From assembly GCA_000514715.1 (NCBI GenBank), contig AZWL01000024.1, positions 37,550 to 101,549 of the forward strand: a stretch of 64,000 nucleotides of DNA, in the 5' to 3' direction. The position numbers were made by a program, and so were the translations under genes. This DNA is from Streptomyces sp. CNH099. Lineage in GTDB: Bacteria; Actinomycetota; Actinomycetes; Streptomycetales; Streptomycetaceae. This document shows positions 36,659 to 44,459 of this stretch, piece after piece; the stretch's first letter is position 1; every line of letters begins with the position of its first letter. The notes beneath the pieces were generated by a model. It was not told the DNA's origin and made no database searches. It saw only the letters and a list, made by a program, of their open reading frames with translations.

Positions 36659-39076
36659 ATGTTCGAGACCGTTCTGCTGGCCAACCGGGGCGAGATCGCC
36701 GTACGGGTCATCCGTACGCTGCGGGCGCTCGGGATCCGCCCGGCGGCCGTGTTCACCGGACCGGACGCGGACGCGCCGCACGTGCGCGCGGCCACCGCGG
36801 CCGGCGGCACCGCGGTGCGGATCGAGAGCTATCTGTCCGTCGACGAACTGCTGCGCGCGGCGCGCGAGACGGGCGCCGAGGCGGTGCACCCGGGGTACGG
36901 GTTCCTCGCCGAGAACGCCGGGTTCGCGCGGGCCTGCGCGGCGGCGGGGCTGGTCTTCGTCGGCCCGCCGGCCGCGGCCGTCGAGCTGATGGGCGACAAG
37001 ATCCGCGCGAAGGAGACGGTGCGGGCGGCGGGCGTGCCGGTGGTGCCGGGCTCGTCGGGCAGCGGGCTGACGGACGGCGAGCTGGCCGCGGCGGCGCGGA
37101 AGATCGGCATGCCGGTGCTGCTGAAGCCCTCGGCGGGCGGCGGCGGCAAGGGCATGCGGCTGGTACACGACGAGGGCGCGCTGGCGGACGCGATCGCGGG
37201 CGCGAGGCGCGAGGCGCGCGGCTCATTCGGCGACGACACGCTGCTGGTGGAGCGGTGGATCGACCGGCCGCGGCACATCGAGATCCAGGTGCTGGCGGAC
37301 GGCCACGGGAACGTGGTCCACCTCGCGGAGCGCGAGTGCTCGCTCCAGCGGCGGCACCAGAAGATCGTCGAGGAGGCGCCGTCGCCGCTGCTGGACGAGG
37401 AGACCCGGGCGGCGATGGGCGCGGCGGCGGTGGCGGCGGCGCGGTCGTGCGGGTACACGGGCGCGGGGACGGTGGAGTTCATCGTGCCGGGCGGCGGCGC
37501 GGGCTCGGGGCCGGTGGCGTACTACTTCATGGAGATGAACACGCGGCTGCAGGTCGAGCACCCGGTCACGGAGCTGGTCACGGGGCTCGACCTGGTGGAG
37601 TGGCAGCTGCGGGTGGCGGCCGGCGAGCGGCTGCCGTTCACGTCCGCCGACGTCGTCCTGGACGGGCACGCCGTGGAGGCGCGGATCTGCGCGGAGACGG
37701 CCCGGGTCGCGGAGGACGGCGAGCGGGTCGACTTCCTGCCGTCCGCGGGCCGGGTGCGGCTGCTGCGCGAGCCGTCCGGCCCCGGCGTGCGGGTCGACTC
37801 GGGGCTGTCGGAGGGCACGGAGGTGGGCACGGCCTACGACCCGATGCTGGCGAAGGTCATCGCCTGGGGCCCGGACCGCACCGCCGCGCTGCGCCGGCTG
37901 CGGGCGGCGCTGGCGGACACGGTGGTGCTGGGCCTGGACACGAACACCGGCTTCCTGCGGCGGCTGCTGGCGCACCCGGCGGTGGCGGCGGGTGACCTGG
38001 ACACGGGCCTGGTCGACCGCGACGCGGCCCGCCTGGCGACGGCCCCGGCCCCGGCGGCGGCGTACGCGGCGGCGGGGCTGCTGGCGCAGTCGGCGCTGGA
38101 GTCGGCGGCGCGGGAGCCCGCGGGGCCGGACGGCTGGACGGACCCGTTCGCGGAGCCGTCGGGCTGGCGCGCGGGCGGCCCGCCGGCGTGGACGGAGCGG
38201 TGGTTCCGCGTACCGGGACGGGACCCGGTGGCGGTACGGGTACGGGGCCTGGCATCGGACGCCGAGGTGCAGACCGGGGCTGAGCTCCAGCCCCCCGGTG
38301 TGCCGGACGACGCCGGGGCGGAGCCCCGCCGGGGTGCCGGGGCAGAACCCCGCGAGGGTGCGGGGACAGAACGCCACCGGGGTCCCGGGGCGGAGCCCCG
38401 CCGGGGTGCCGGGGCGGAGCCCCGCCGGGGTGCCGGGGCAGAACCCCGCCGGGGTGCCGGGGCAGAACCCCGCCGGGGTCCCGGGGCGGAGCCCCGCCGG
38501 GGTGCCGGGGCGGAGCCCCGCGGGGGGTCTCGGGGGCGGAGCCCCCGAGTTTCGGGAAGGGGCGGGGTCGGGGAACCCCTCCCGGCCCGGCTCACGCACG
38601 CCGACGACACCGGCGTCACCGTCGAACTCGGCGGCGTCACCCACCGGTTCTCCTTCGCCCCCTCCCCCGACGGGATCTGGCTCGGCCGCGGCGGCGACGC
38701 CTGGCACCTCGCCGGCCACGACCCCGTCGAGGCCGCACTCCGCGGCGGCGCCCTCGCCGCCGGGGCGGACGCGCTGACCGCGCCCATGCCCGGCACCGTG
38801 ACCGTCGTCAAGGCCGCCGTCGGCGACCGCGTCGCCGCCGGGCAGAGCCTGCTCGTCGTCGAGGCGATGAAGATGGAGCACGTCATCGCCGCCCCGCACG
38901 CCGGCACCGTCGCCGCGCTGGACGTCGCCGCCGGCGGGACCGTGGCCATGGACCAGGTGCTCGCGATCGTCGTACCGGACGAAGGCGAAGTCGGCGCAGA
39001 CGCAGACGGCGCGGACACAGGCGCAGACGCCGCGGGCAGAGACGACGACCGCCGAGACCCGGAGGCCCCGCGATGA
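36659..39076 (+). CDS. accA1: biotin-dependent acyl-CoA carboxylase alpha subunit, with an inserted repeat
   Basis: About 805 residues, longer than usual. Biotin carboxylase occupies residues 1 to about 445 (FETVLLANRGEIAVRVIRT, the ATP-grasp loop KPSAGGGGKGM, EMNTRLQVEHPVTE). A BT-like linker region follows. The C-terminal biotinyl domain has EAMKMEH with the biotin Lys at 738. Residues about 552-623 are nine copies of an 8-residue GAEPRRGA-like repeat, encoded by a 24-bp palindromic DNA repeat. Related proteins lack this block, and the frame stays open through it. ATG 36659 follows GAGGGGGAGGG; a GTG two codons upstream is also possible. Its stop overlaps hmgL (ATGA). Confidence 0.92.
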   Translation: MFETVLLANRGEIAVRVIRTLRALGIRPAAVFTGPDADAPHVRAATAAGGTAVRIESYLSVDELLRAARETGAEAVHPGYGFLAENAGFARACAAAGLVFVGPPAAAVELMGDKIRAKETVRAAGVPVVPGSSGSGLTDGELAAAARKIGMPVLLKPSAGGGGKGMRLVHDEGALADAIAGARREARGSFGDDTLLVERWIDRPRHIEIQVLADGHGNVVHLAERECSLQRRHQKIVEEAPSPLLDEETRAAMGAAAVAAARSCGYTGAGTVEFIVPGGGAGSGPVAYYFMEMNTRLQVEHPVTELVTGLDLVEWQLRVAAGERLPFTSADVVLDGHAVEARICAETARVAEDGERVDFLPSAGRVRLLREPSGPGVRVDSGLSEGTEVGTAYDPMLAKVIAWGPDRTAALRRLRAALADTVVLGLDTNTGFLRRLLAHPAVAAGDLDTGLVDRDAARLATAPAPAAAYAAAGLLAQSALESAAREPAGPDGWTDPFAEPSGWRAGGPPAWTERWFRVPGRDPVAVRVRGLASDAEVQTGAELQPPGVPDDAGAEPRRGAGAEPREGAGTERHRGPGAEPRRGAGAEPRRGAGAEPRRGAGAEPRRGPGAEPRRGAGAEPRGGSRGRSPRVSGRGGVGEPLPARLTHADDTGVTVELGGVTHRFSFAPSPDGIWLGRGGDAWHLAGHDPVEAALRGGALAAGADALTAPMPGTVTVVKAAVGDRVAAGQSLLVVEAMKMEHVIAAPHAGTVAALDVAAGGTVAMDQVLAIVVPDEGEVGADADGADTGADAAGRDDDRRDPEAPR
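38312..38549. repeat. 24-bp palindromic tandem repeat array inside accA1
   Basis: Nine head-to-tail 24-bp units run from 38312 to about 38527, each near (G/C)CCGGGGCGGAGCCCCG plus CCGGGGT. Variants with CAGAACCCC are interspersed. Each unit is a hairpin. The array ends in a larger palindrome, CTCGGGGGC-GGA-GCCCCCGAG (38529-38549). GGGGCGGAGCCCC elements are familiar from streptomycete intergenic regions; here they are translated in frame. Confidence 0.9.
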
Positions 39077-40032
39077 CCGGCACCCCCCTCCCCATGCGCG
39101 TCCCCGCCGCCGGCCTGCCCGCCCGGGTCCGTATCCACGAGGTCGGCCCTCGCGACGGGCTGCAGAACGAGAAGGCCACCGTCCCCACCGACGTCAAGGC
39201 CGAGTTCGTGCACCGCCTCGCCGCCGCCGGCCTCACCACCGTCGAGGCGACGAGCTTCGTCCACCCGAAGTGGGTCCCCCAGCTCGCGGACGCCGAGGAC
39301 CTCTTCCCGCGCCTCGCCGACCTGCACGACGCCGGCGACGTCCACCTGCCCGTCCTCGTCCCCAACACCCGCGGTCTGGAGCGCGCCACCGCCCTCGGCG
39401 CCCGCCGCGTCGCCGTCTTCGCCAGCGCCACCGAGACCTTCGCCCGCCGCAACCTCAACCGCTCCGTCGACGAGTCCCTGGAGATGTTCGCCCCGGTCGT
39501 CGCCGCGGCCAAGGCCGACGGCCTGCACGTGCGCGGCTATCTGTCGATGTGCTTCGGCGACCCCTGGGAGGGCGCCGTCCCCCTCGCCCAGGTGGTGCGC
39601 ACCGCCCGCGCGCTCGCCGACATGGGCTGCGACGAGCTGAGCCTCGGCGACACCGTCGGCGTCGCCACCCCCGGCCACGTCGCCGCGCTGCTCACCGCCC
39701 TCGCCGACGACGGCCTCGGCGCCGACACCCGGTCGACGATCAGCGTCCACTTCCACGACACGTACGGCCAGGCCCTGGCCAACACCCTCGCCGCGCTGCA
39801 GCACGGCGTCACCACCGTCGACGCCTCCGCCGGCGGCCTCGGCGGCTGCCCGTTCGCGAAGAGCGCCACGGGCAACCTCGCCACCGAAGACCTCGTGTGG
39901 ATGCTGCAGGGGCTCGGCGTCGAGACCGGCGTCGACCTCGACCGGCTCGTCGCCACCAGCGTCTGGATGGCCGAACGCCTCGGCCGCCCGAGCCCGTCCC
40001 GCACCGTGACCGCCCTCTCCCACAAGGAGTGA
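39073..40032 (+). CDS. hmgL: hydroxymethylglutaryl-CoA lyase
   Basis: A 319-residue HMGL-like TIM barrel that cleaves HMG-CoA to acetoacetate and acetyl-CoA at the end of leucine degradation. It has VRIHEVGPRDGLQNEKATVP at the N-terminus, and the substrate and metal positions EATSFVHPKWVPQLAD and SVHFHDTYGQALANT. The signature GGLGGCPFAKSATGNLATED carries the catalytic Cys. It overlaps accA1 by four bases and is followed after 6 bp by acdH. Confidence 0.95.
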   Translation: MTGTPLPMRVPAAGLPARVRIHEVGPRDGLQNEKATVPTDVKAEFVHRLAAAGLTTVEATSFVHPKWVPQLADAEDLFPRLADLHDAGDVHLPVLVPNTRGLERATALGARRVAVFASATETFARRNLNRSVDESLEMFAPVVAAAKADGLHVRGYLSMCFGDPWEGAVPLAQVVRTARALADMGCDELSLGDTVGVATPGHVAALLTALADDGLGADTRSTISVHFHDTYGQALANTLAALQHGVTTVDASAGGLGGCPFAKSATGNLATEDLVWMLQGLGVETGVDLDRLVATSVWMAERLGRPSPSRTVTALSHKE

Positions 40033-40038
40033 TCCCCG

Positions 40039-41217
40039 ATGACGCCGACGCTCGACCACCGCCTGTCCCCCGAGCTGGAGCAGCTCCGCCGCACGGTCGA
40101 GGAGTTCGCGCACGACGTGGTGGCGCCGAAGATCGGCGACTACTACGAGCGGCACGAGTTCCCGTACGACATCGTGCGCGAGATGGGCCGCATGGGCCTC
40201 TTCGGGCTGCCGTTCCCGGAGGAGTACGGCGGGATGGGCGGTGACTACCTGGCGCTGGGCCTCGTGCTGGAGGAGCTGGCGCGGGTCGACTCCTCGGTGG
40301 CCATCACGCTGGAGGCGGCCTGCTCGCTGGGCGCGATGCCGGTCTACCACTTCGGTACGGAGGAGCAGAAGCGCACCTGGCTGCCGAAGCTGTGCTCCGG
40401 CGAGATGCTGGGCGCGTTCGGACTGACGGAGCCGGAGTGCGGCTCGGACGCGGGCGGTACGCGCACGACGGCGCGCCTCGACGAGGCTGCCGGCGAGTGG
40501 GTGATCAACGGTACGAAGTGCTTCATCACCAACTCCGGCACGGACGTCACCGGCCTGGTCACCGTCACCGCCGTCACCGGCCGCGACGAGTCCGGCAAGC
40601 CGGAGATCTCCGCGATCATCGTGCCGTCCGGCACCCCGGGCTTCACCGTCGCGGCCCCGTACTCCAAGGTCGGCTGGAACGCCTCCGACACCCGCGAGCT
40701 GTCCTTCGCCGACGTCCGCGTCCCGGCCGCGAACCTCCTCGGCGAACGCGGCCGCGGCTACGCCCAGTTCCTGCGGATCCTGGACGAGGGCCGCATCGCG
40801 ATCGCCGCGCTGGCCACCGGCCTGGCGCAGGGCTGCGTCGACGAGTCGCTGACGTACGCGCAGCAGCGCCACGCCTTCGGCCGGCCGATCGGCGCCAACC
40901 AGGCCATCCAGTTCAAGCTGGCCGACATGGAGCTGCGCGCCCACACGTCCCGCCTGGCGTGGCGGGACGCGGCGTCGCGGCTGGTGCACGGCGAGCCGTT
41001 CAAGAAGGCGGCGGCGCTGGCGAAGCTGCACACCTCGACGGTGGCGGTGGACAACGCGCGGGAGGCGACGCAGATCCACGGCGGGTACGGGTTCATGAAC
41101 GAGTACCCGGTGGCGCGGATGTGGCGGGACGCGAAGATCCTGGAGATCGGCGAGGGCACGAGCGAGGTGCAGCGCATGCTGATCGCCCGCGAGCTGGGCC
41201 TGCCGCCCACGCCCTGA
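40039..41217 (+). CDS. acdH: isovaleryl/branched-chain acyl-CoA dehydrogenase
   Basis: A 392-residue flavin acyl-CoA dehydrogenase. Signatures are AFGLTEPECGSDAGGTRTTA and QIHGGYGFMNEYPVARMWRD, ending KILEIGEGTSEVQRMLIARE. It is last in the accD1-accA1-hmgL-acdH operon. The set fits conversion of isovaleryl-CoA to 3-methylcrotonyl-CoA. In Streptomyces the AcdH enzyme has been tied to branched-chain acyl-CoA oxidation, so isobutyryl-CoA is also a possible substrate. A hairpin terminator follows at 41236. Confidence 0.92.
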   Translation: MTPTLDHRLSPELEQLRRTVEEFAHDVVAPKIGDYYERHEFPYDIVREMGRMGLFGLPFPEEYGGMGGDYLALGLVLEELARVDSSVAITLEAACSLGAMPVYHFGTEEQKRTWLPKLCSGEMLGAFGLTEPECGSDAGGTRTTARLDEAAGEWVINGTKCFITNSGTDVTGLVTVTAVTGRDESGKPEISAIIVPSGTPGFTVAAPYSKVGWNASDTRELSFADVRVPAANLLGERGRGYAQFLRILDEGRIAIAALATGLAQGCVDESLTYAQQRHAFGRPIGANQAIQFKLADMELRAHTSRLAWRDAASRLVHGEPFKKAAALAKLHTSTVAVDNAREATQIHGGYGFMNEYPVARMWRDAKILEIGEGTSEVQRMLIARELGLPPTP

Positions 41218-41235
41218 CAGACACACGGACCCCCG

Positions 41236-41255
41236 GTCCCGCCACCGGGCGGGAC
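41236..41255. terminator. terminator of the liu operon
   Basis: GTCCCGCC (41236-41243) and GGCGGGAC (41248-41255) form an 8-bp stem with a 4-base loop, 18 bp beyond the acdH stop. Confidence 0.6.
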
Positions 41256-41313
41256 GGGCCGGCCGTACGCACTGGCCCGCACGGGTGCGCATTGCCGCCC
41301 CGGGCGGCGCGCC

Positions 41314-42201
41314 TCACGCGCAGCCGCCCTCCGCCCGCGGCCACGCCTCCACGCCGTCCGGCGTGCGCACGTACACCCGGGTGTCGTCGGCGTCGTCCAG
41401 CCACAGCCGCCAGTCGCCGTACCGCCAGCCGGTGTCCCGGGCGCCGTCCGGGAGTTCCACGTCGCGCGCGTACGGCCCGGCGAGCATCTCCTCGGGCAGC
41501 ACGCCCTCGGGGTCGCGCGCGTACAGCGAGCCGCTGCCGCCGTGCGTGTCCTCGCCCAGCGTCAGGAAGTGCGCCCGCTGCCAGTCGCAGTGCTCGGGTC
41601 CGCGCCCGCTGTGCACCCGGCTGACCGGCACGCGCCCGCCCCGCCCGTCGGTCCAGATCTCCTCGTACCCCTCGGCGTCGGCCTCGGGGCCGAACTCCGC
41701 CGGGTCGCACCGCGCGGTGGTCTCCGGGCCCCAGCCGGGGCGGTCCGGCCGGTCCTCGGCGACGATCACGGCCTGCTTGGTCTCGCCGTCCACGTCGTAC
41801 GAGAAGAGCACCCGGTGCTCCTCCCGCCGCTCCACGCGGAATCCGTACGAGGGCGGGCTCTCGCCGTTCATCTCCCAGTACGCGGCCAGCCCCTCCTCGG
41901 GGCTCTCGCCGCCGTCGCCGTCGCTCCACGGGTCGGCGGCGCCGCCGAGGAAGATGTCGCCGTCGCACTCCAGCGCCCGGCCCGCGGCCCCCGCCATGGC
42001 CGTCATCTCCTCCGGGCCCGGCTCCCCTTCGCCCTCCCACTCCGGCGCCGGCGGCAGGTACAGCGGCCCGTCGTACGGCGCCGCGGGCGCCTCCCCCTCG
42101 ACGACGAGCGAGCCCGCGCCGTCCTCCGTGCCGCAGCCCGCCGCCGCCACGGCGAGCCCCAACGCCAGCACCGTCCCCGCAATTCCGCCGCCGACCCGCA
42201 T
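41314..42201 (-). CDS. putative lipoprotein of unknown function
   Basis: About 295 residues. The N-terminus MRVGGGIAGTVLALGLAVAA leads to AAAGC, a lipobox with the Cys near 23, so it is an exported anchored protein. The rest is acidic and rich in Gly, Glu, Asp and Trp, with no domain I recognise. ATG 42201 is chosen because it gives the signal peptide; an upstream in-frame start adds only Arg/Gly/Pro sequence. It is divergent from desE, and the iron box lies 119 bp upstream of its start. Confidence 0.7.
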   Translation of the reverse strand: MRVGGGIAGTVLALGLAVAAAGCGTEDGAGSLVVEGEAPAAPYDGPLYLPPAPEWEGEGEPGPEEMTAMAGAAGRALECDGDIFLGGAADPWSDGDGGESPEEGLAAYWEMNGESPPSYGFRVERREEHRVLFSYDVDGETKQAVIVAEDRPDRPGWGPETTARCDPAEFGPEADAEGYEEIWTDGRGGRVPVSRVHSGRGPEHCDWQRAHFLTLGEDTHGGSGSLYARDPEGVLPEEMLAGPYARDVELPDGARDTGWRYGDWRLWLDDADDTRVYVRTPDGVEAWPRAEGGCA

Positions 42202-42319
42202 CCCCGCCTCCGTTCCCGTGCGCACCCCTGTCCCCGGTGGGACGGGCCCCGGGCGGTTTCGGCTCCCTCCTCCCCTGCGGCCGATGGCCGAGACGCGGCC
42301 CACCCCCTGGGAAGGAGAG

Positions 42320-42338
42320 TTAGGTTAGGTTAGCCTAA
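42320..42338. promoter_or_regulatory. iron box upstream of desE (DmdR1/IdeR operator)
   Basis: TTAGGTTAGGTTAGCCTAA matches the 19-bp actinobacterial iron-box consensus (TTAGGTTAGGCTNACCTAA). It lies about 50 bp before desE, so iron-loaded DmdR1/IdeR should repress desE-desF. Confidence 0.92.
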
Positions 42339-42386
42339 GCTGCGTTGTTGGCCCGGCAAGGCCCCGTACGCACGAAAGAGATCCGC

Positions 42387-43415
42387 ATGCCCCACCCCCG
42401 CACCCGCAGGCTCTCCCGCCGCGGCCTGCTCGCCGCCGGCGGCGCCGCCGGCCTCACCGCGCTCCTCTCCGCCTGCGGCGACGACAGCGGCTCCGGCGGC
42501 GGCACGGAGGGCGGTCCCTGGTCGTTCACGGACGACCGCGACAAGACGGTGAAGGCGGACGGAACGCCCCAGACCATCGTCGCGTTCACGGGCACCGCCG
42601 CCGCGCTGCACGACTACGGCATCAGGTGCGCCGGGGTGTTCGGCCCGACCACGACCAAGGGCGGCGAGCCGGACGTGCAGGCCGGCGACCTGGACGTCGA
42701 CGAGCTGGAGGTACTCGGCAACAGCTGGGGCCAGTTCAACGTCGAGAAGTACGCGGCGCTCGCGCCCGAGTTGCTCGTCGCCCCGACGTTCGACGACGCC
42801 GGCACCCTCTGGTACGTGCCGGAGGAGTCCGCCGACAAGATCCTGCGGCTGGCGCCCAGCGTGGCCGTCAGCGTCTACGACCGCCCCATGACCGAGCCGC
42901 TGGAGCGCATGCTGCGGCTCGCCGGAGCGCTCGGCGCCGACACCGGCTCCGCGGAGATCAGGGCGGCCAGGAAGCGCTTCGAGGACGCCGCCGGGCGGCT
43001 GCGGCGGGCGGCGAAGAGCCGGAAGGACATCCGGGTCCTCGTCGGCTCCGGCAGCGCCGACCTCTTCTACGTCTCCGGCACGAACCTCTCCGCCGACCTG
43101 GAGTACTTCAAGCAGCTCGGCGTGAACTTCGTCGAGCCCCCGGAGGCGGCGAAGGAGAACAGCGGCGGCTGGTTCGAGGAGCTGAGCTGGGAGAACGTCG
43201 ACAAGTACGACGCCGACCTGATCATGCTGGACAACCGCACCGCCACGCTCCAGCCCGCCGCCCTGGCGGACAAGCCCACCTGGGAGCGGCTGCCCGCGGT
43301 GCGGGCGGGCCAGGTCGTCTCCCGCGTCACCGAGCCCGTCTACTCGTACGACAAATGCGCGCCGGTCCTCGAAGACCTGGCCGAAGCCCTGGAAAACGCC
43401 AGAAAGGTGAGCTGA
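42387..43415 (+). CDS. desE: ferrioxamine-binding lipoprotein
   Basis: A 342-residue class III siderophore-binding protein of an ABC importer. It has a Tat-like lipoprotein signal (RRLSRRGLLAAGGAAGLTAL then LSAC). Two lobes follow, with RDKTVKADGTPQTIVAFTG at the start of the first and PEESADKILRLAPSVAVSVY marking the lobe boundary. DesE captures ferrioxamines outside the membrane; the permease and ATPase are not adjacent. ATG 42387 follows GAAAGAG. An iron box lies upstream, and desF follows with one base between stop and start. Confidence 0.93.
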   Translation: MPHPRTRRLSRRGLLAAGGAAGLTALLSACGDDSGSGGGTEGGPWSFTDDRDKTVKADGTPQTIVAFTGTAAALHDYGIRCAGVFGPTTTKGGEPDVQAGDLDVDELEVLGNSWGQFNVEKYAALAPELLVAPTFDDAGTLWYVPEESADKILRLAPSVAVSVYDRPMTEPLERMLRLAGALGADTGSAEIRAARKRFEDAAGRLRRAAKSRKDIRVLVGSGSADLFYVSGTNLSADLEYFKQLGVNFVEPPEAAKENSGGWFEELSWENVDKYDADLIMLDNRTATLQPAALADKPTWERLPAVRAGQVVSRVTEPVYSYDKCAPVLEDLAEALENARKVS

Positions 43416-43416
43416 C

Positions 43417-44358
43417 GTGACCACGGAACCGACCACGCAGACGGAGAAGCAGGCCGAGCCGGCAGGGGATGCCGCGGCCGCGGAGCCGTTCCGCTTCTTC
43501 CGCCTCGAAGTCGCCCGCACCGAGCGGCTCAGCCCGACGCTCCTGCGCATCACCTTCACCGGCGGCGACGGCACCGACGGCACCGACGGGCTCGACGGCT
43601 TCGCCTCCGGCGGGTGCGACCAGAGCCTGTCGCTCTTCCTGCCGCACCCCGGCCAGGCGGAGCCGGTGATGCCGACGGGCCCGGACTGGTTCAACGAGTA
43701 CCGCGCGCTCGACCCCGGGGTACGGGCCGTGCTGCGCTCGTACACCGTGCGCGCGCAGCGCCCCGGCGAGGTCGACATCGACTTCGTGCTGCACACCGAC
43801 CCCGCGGGCCCCGCCGCGCAGTGGGCCGGCGACGCCGGCCCCGGCGACTGGATCATCGCCCTGGGCCCGGCCGTTCCGGACAACACCGGCGTGCGCTTCC
43901 GGCTGCCGGAGGCTGCGGATTACGTCATCGTGGCCGCCGACGAGACCGCGCTGCCCGCCGCCGCCGCGATCCTGGAGTCGCTGCCCGCGGGGCTGCCGGC
44001 GAAGGTGTGGATCCGGGTGCCGCACGCCGACGACGCGATCAAGCTGCACACCGCCGCGGACGCCGAGATCAGCTGGCTCACCGGCGACACCGCCGGCGTG
44101 GTCGACGCGCTGCGCGCCGCGGAGCTGCCCGCGGGGACGCCGTACGCCTGGCTCGCCGGCGAGGCGGGAATGGTGCGGGAGCTGCGCCGGCAGCTCGTCC
44201 GGGAGCGGGAGTTCGACCGCCGCGCGGTCTCCTTCACCGGCTACTGGCGCCGCGGCGCATCGGAGGACCAGTTCCGCTACGAGGCTCCGGACGAGGGCGA
44301 GACCGAAGGCGGGACCGGCGGCGGGACCGGGGCCGAAGGCGAGGCCGCGGCGGGGTGA
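43417..44358 (+). CDS. desF: siderophore-interacting FAD/NAD(P)H reductase
   Basis: A 313-residue siderophore-interacting protein (SIP/ViuB family). The FAD-binding RSYTVRAQRPGEVDIDFVLH block and the NAD(P)H segment ADYVIVAADETALPAAAAIL are clear. The C-terminal WLAGEAGMVRELRRQLVRER is also typical. It is expected to reduce Fe(III)-ferrioxamine in the cytoplasm to free the iron. The start is GTG 43417 directly after the desE stop, so the two are coupled. The C-terminus is a Gly/Glu/Thr-rich tail. Confidence 0.92.
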   Translation: MTTEPTTQTEKQAEPAGDAAAAEPFRFFRLEVARTERLSPTLLRITFTGGDGTDGTDGLDGFASGGCDQSLSLFLPHPGQAEPVMPTGPDWFNEYRALDPGVRAVLRSYTVRAQRPGEVDIDFVLHTDPAGPAAQWAGDAGPGDWIIALGPAVPDNTGVRFRLPEAADYVIVAADETALPAAAAILESLPAGLPAKVWIRVPHADDAIKLHTAADAEISWLTGDTAGVVDALRAAELPAGTPYAWLAGEAGMVRELRRQLVREREFDRRAVSFTGYWRRGASEDQFRYEAPDEGETEGGTGGGTGAEGEAAAG

Positions 44359-44409
44359 ACCGGCGGGAGTGGCCGAAACGGCGGGGGCGAGGGACCTAGG
44401 ACCAATTGC

Positions 44410-44428
44410 TTAGGTTAGGCTTACCTAA
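44410..44428. promoter_or_regulatory. iron box upstream of desA (DmdR1/IdeR operator)
   Basis: TTAGGTTAGGCTTACCTAA fits the 19-bp iron-box consensus. It lies 32 bp before the desA start, giving desABCD its own iron-repressed promoter. Confidence 0.93.
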
Positions 44429-44459
44429 GTTTCTGGCCCCCGTCGTGAGGACAGCATCC

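Noticed and set aside
38312..38549. CRISPR array
   Set aside because: The repeats are directly abutting 24-bp hairpin units with no unique spacers and no cas genes nearby. They are a tandem repeat in a coding region.
37223..41292. Long minus-strand frames with collagen-like GTPAGLRPGTPAGF repeats opposite accA1
   Set aside because: They are the antisense reading of the 24-bp DNA repeat array in accA1, not a collagen-like gene.
42320..42338. Iron box as operator of the minus-strand lipoprotein gene (41314-42201)
   Set aside because: It lies 119 bp upstream of that gene, beyond the usual promoter position, and close to desE. Shared control cannot be excluded, but the sequence does not show it.
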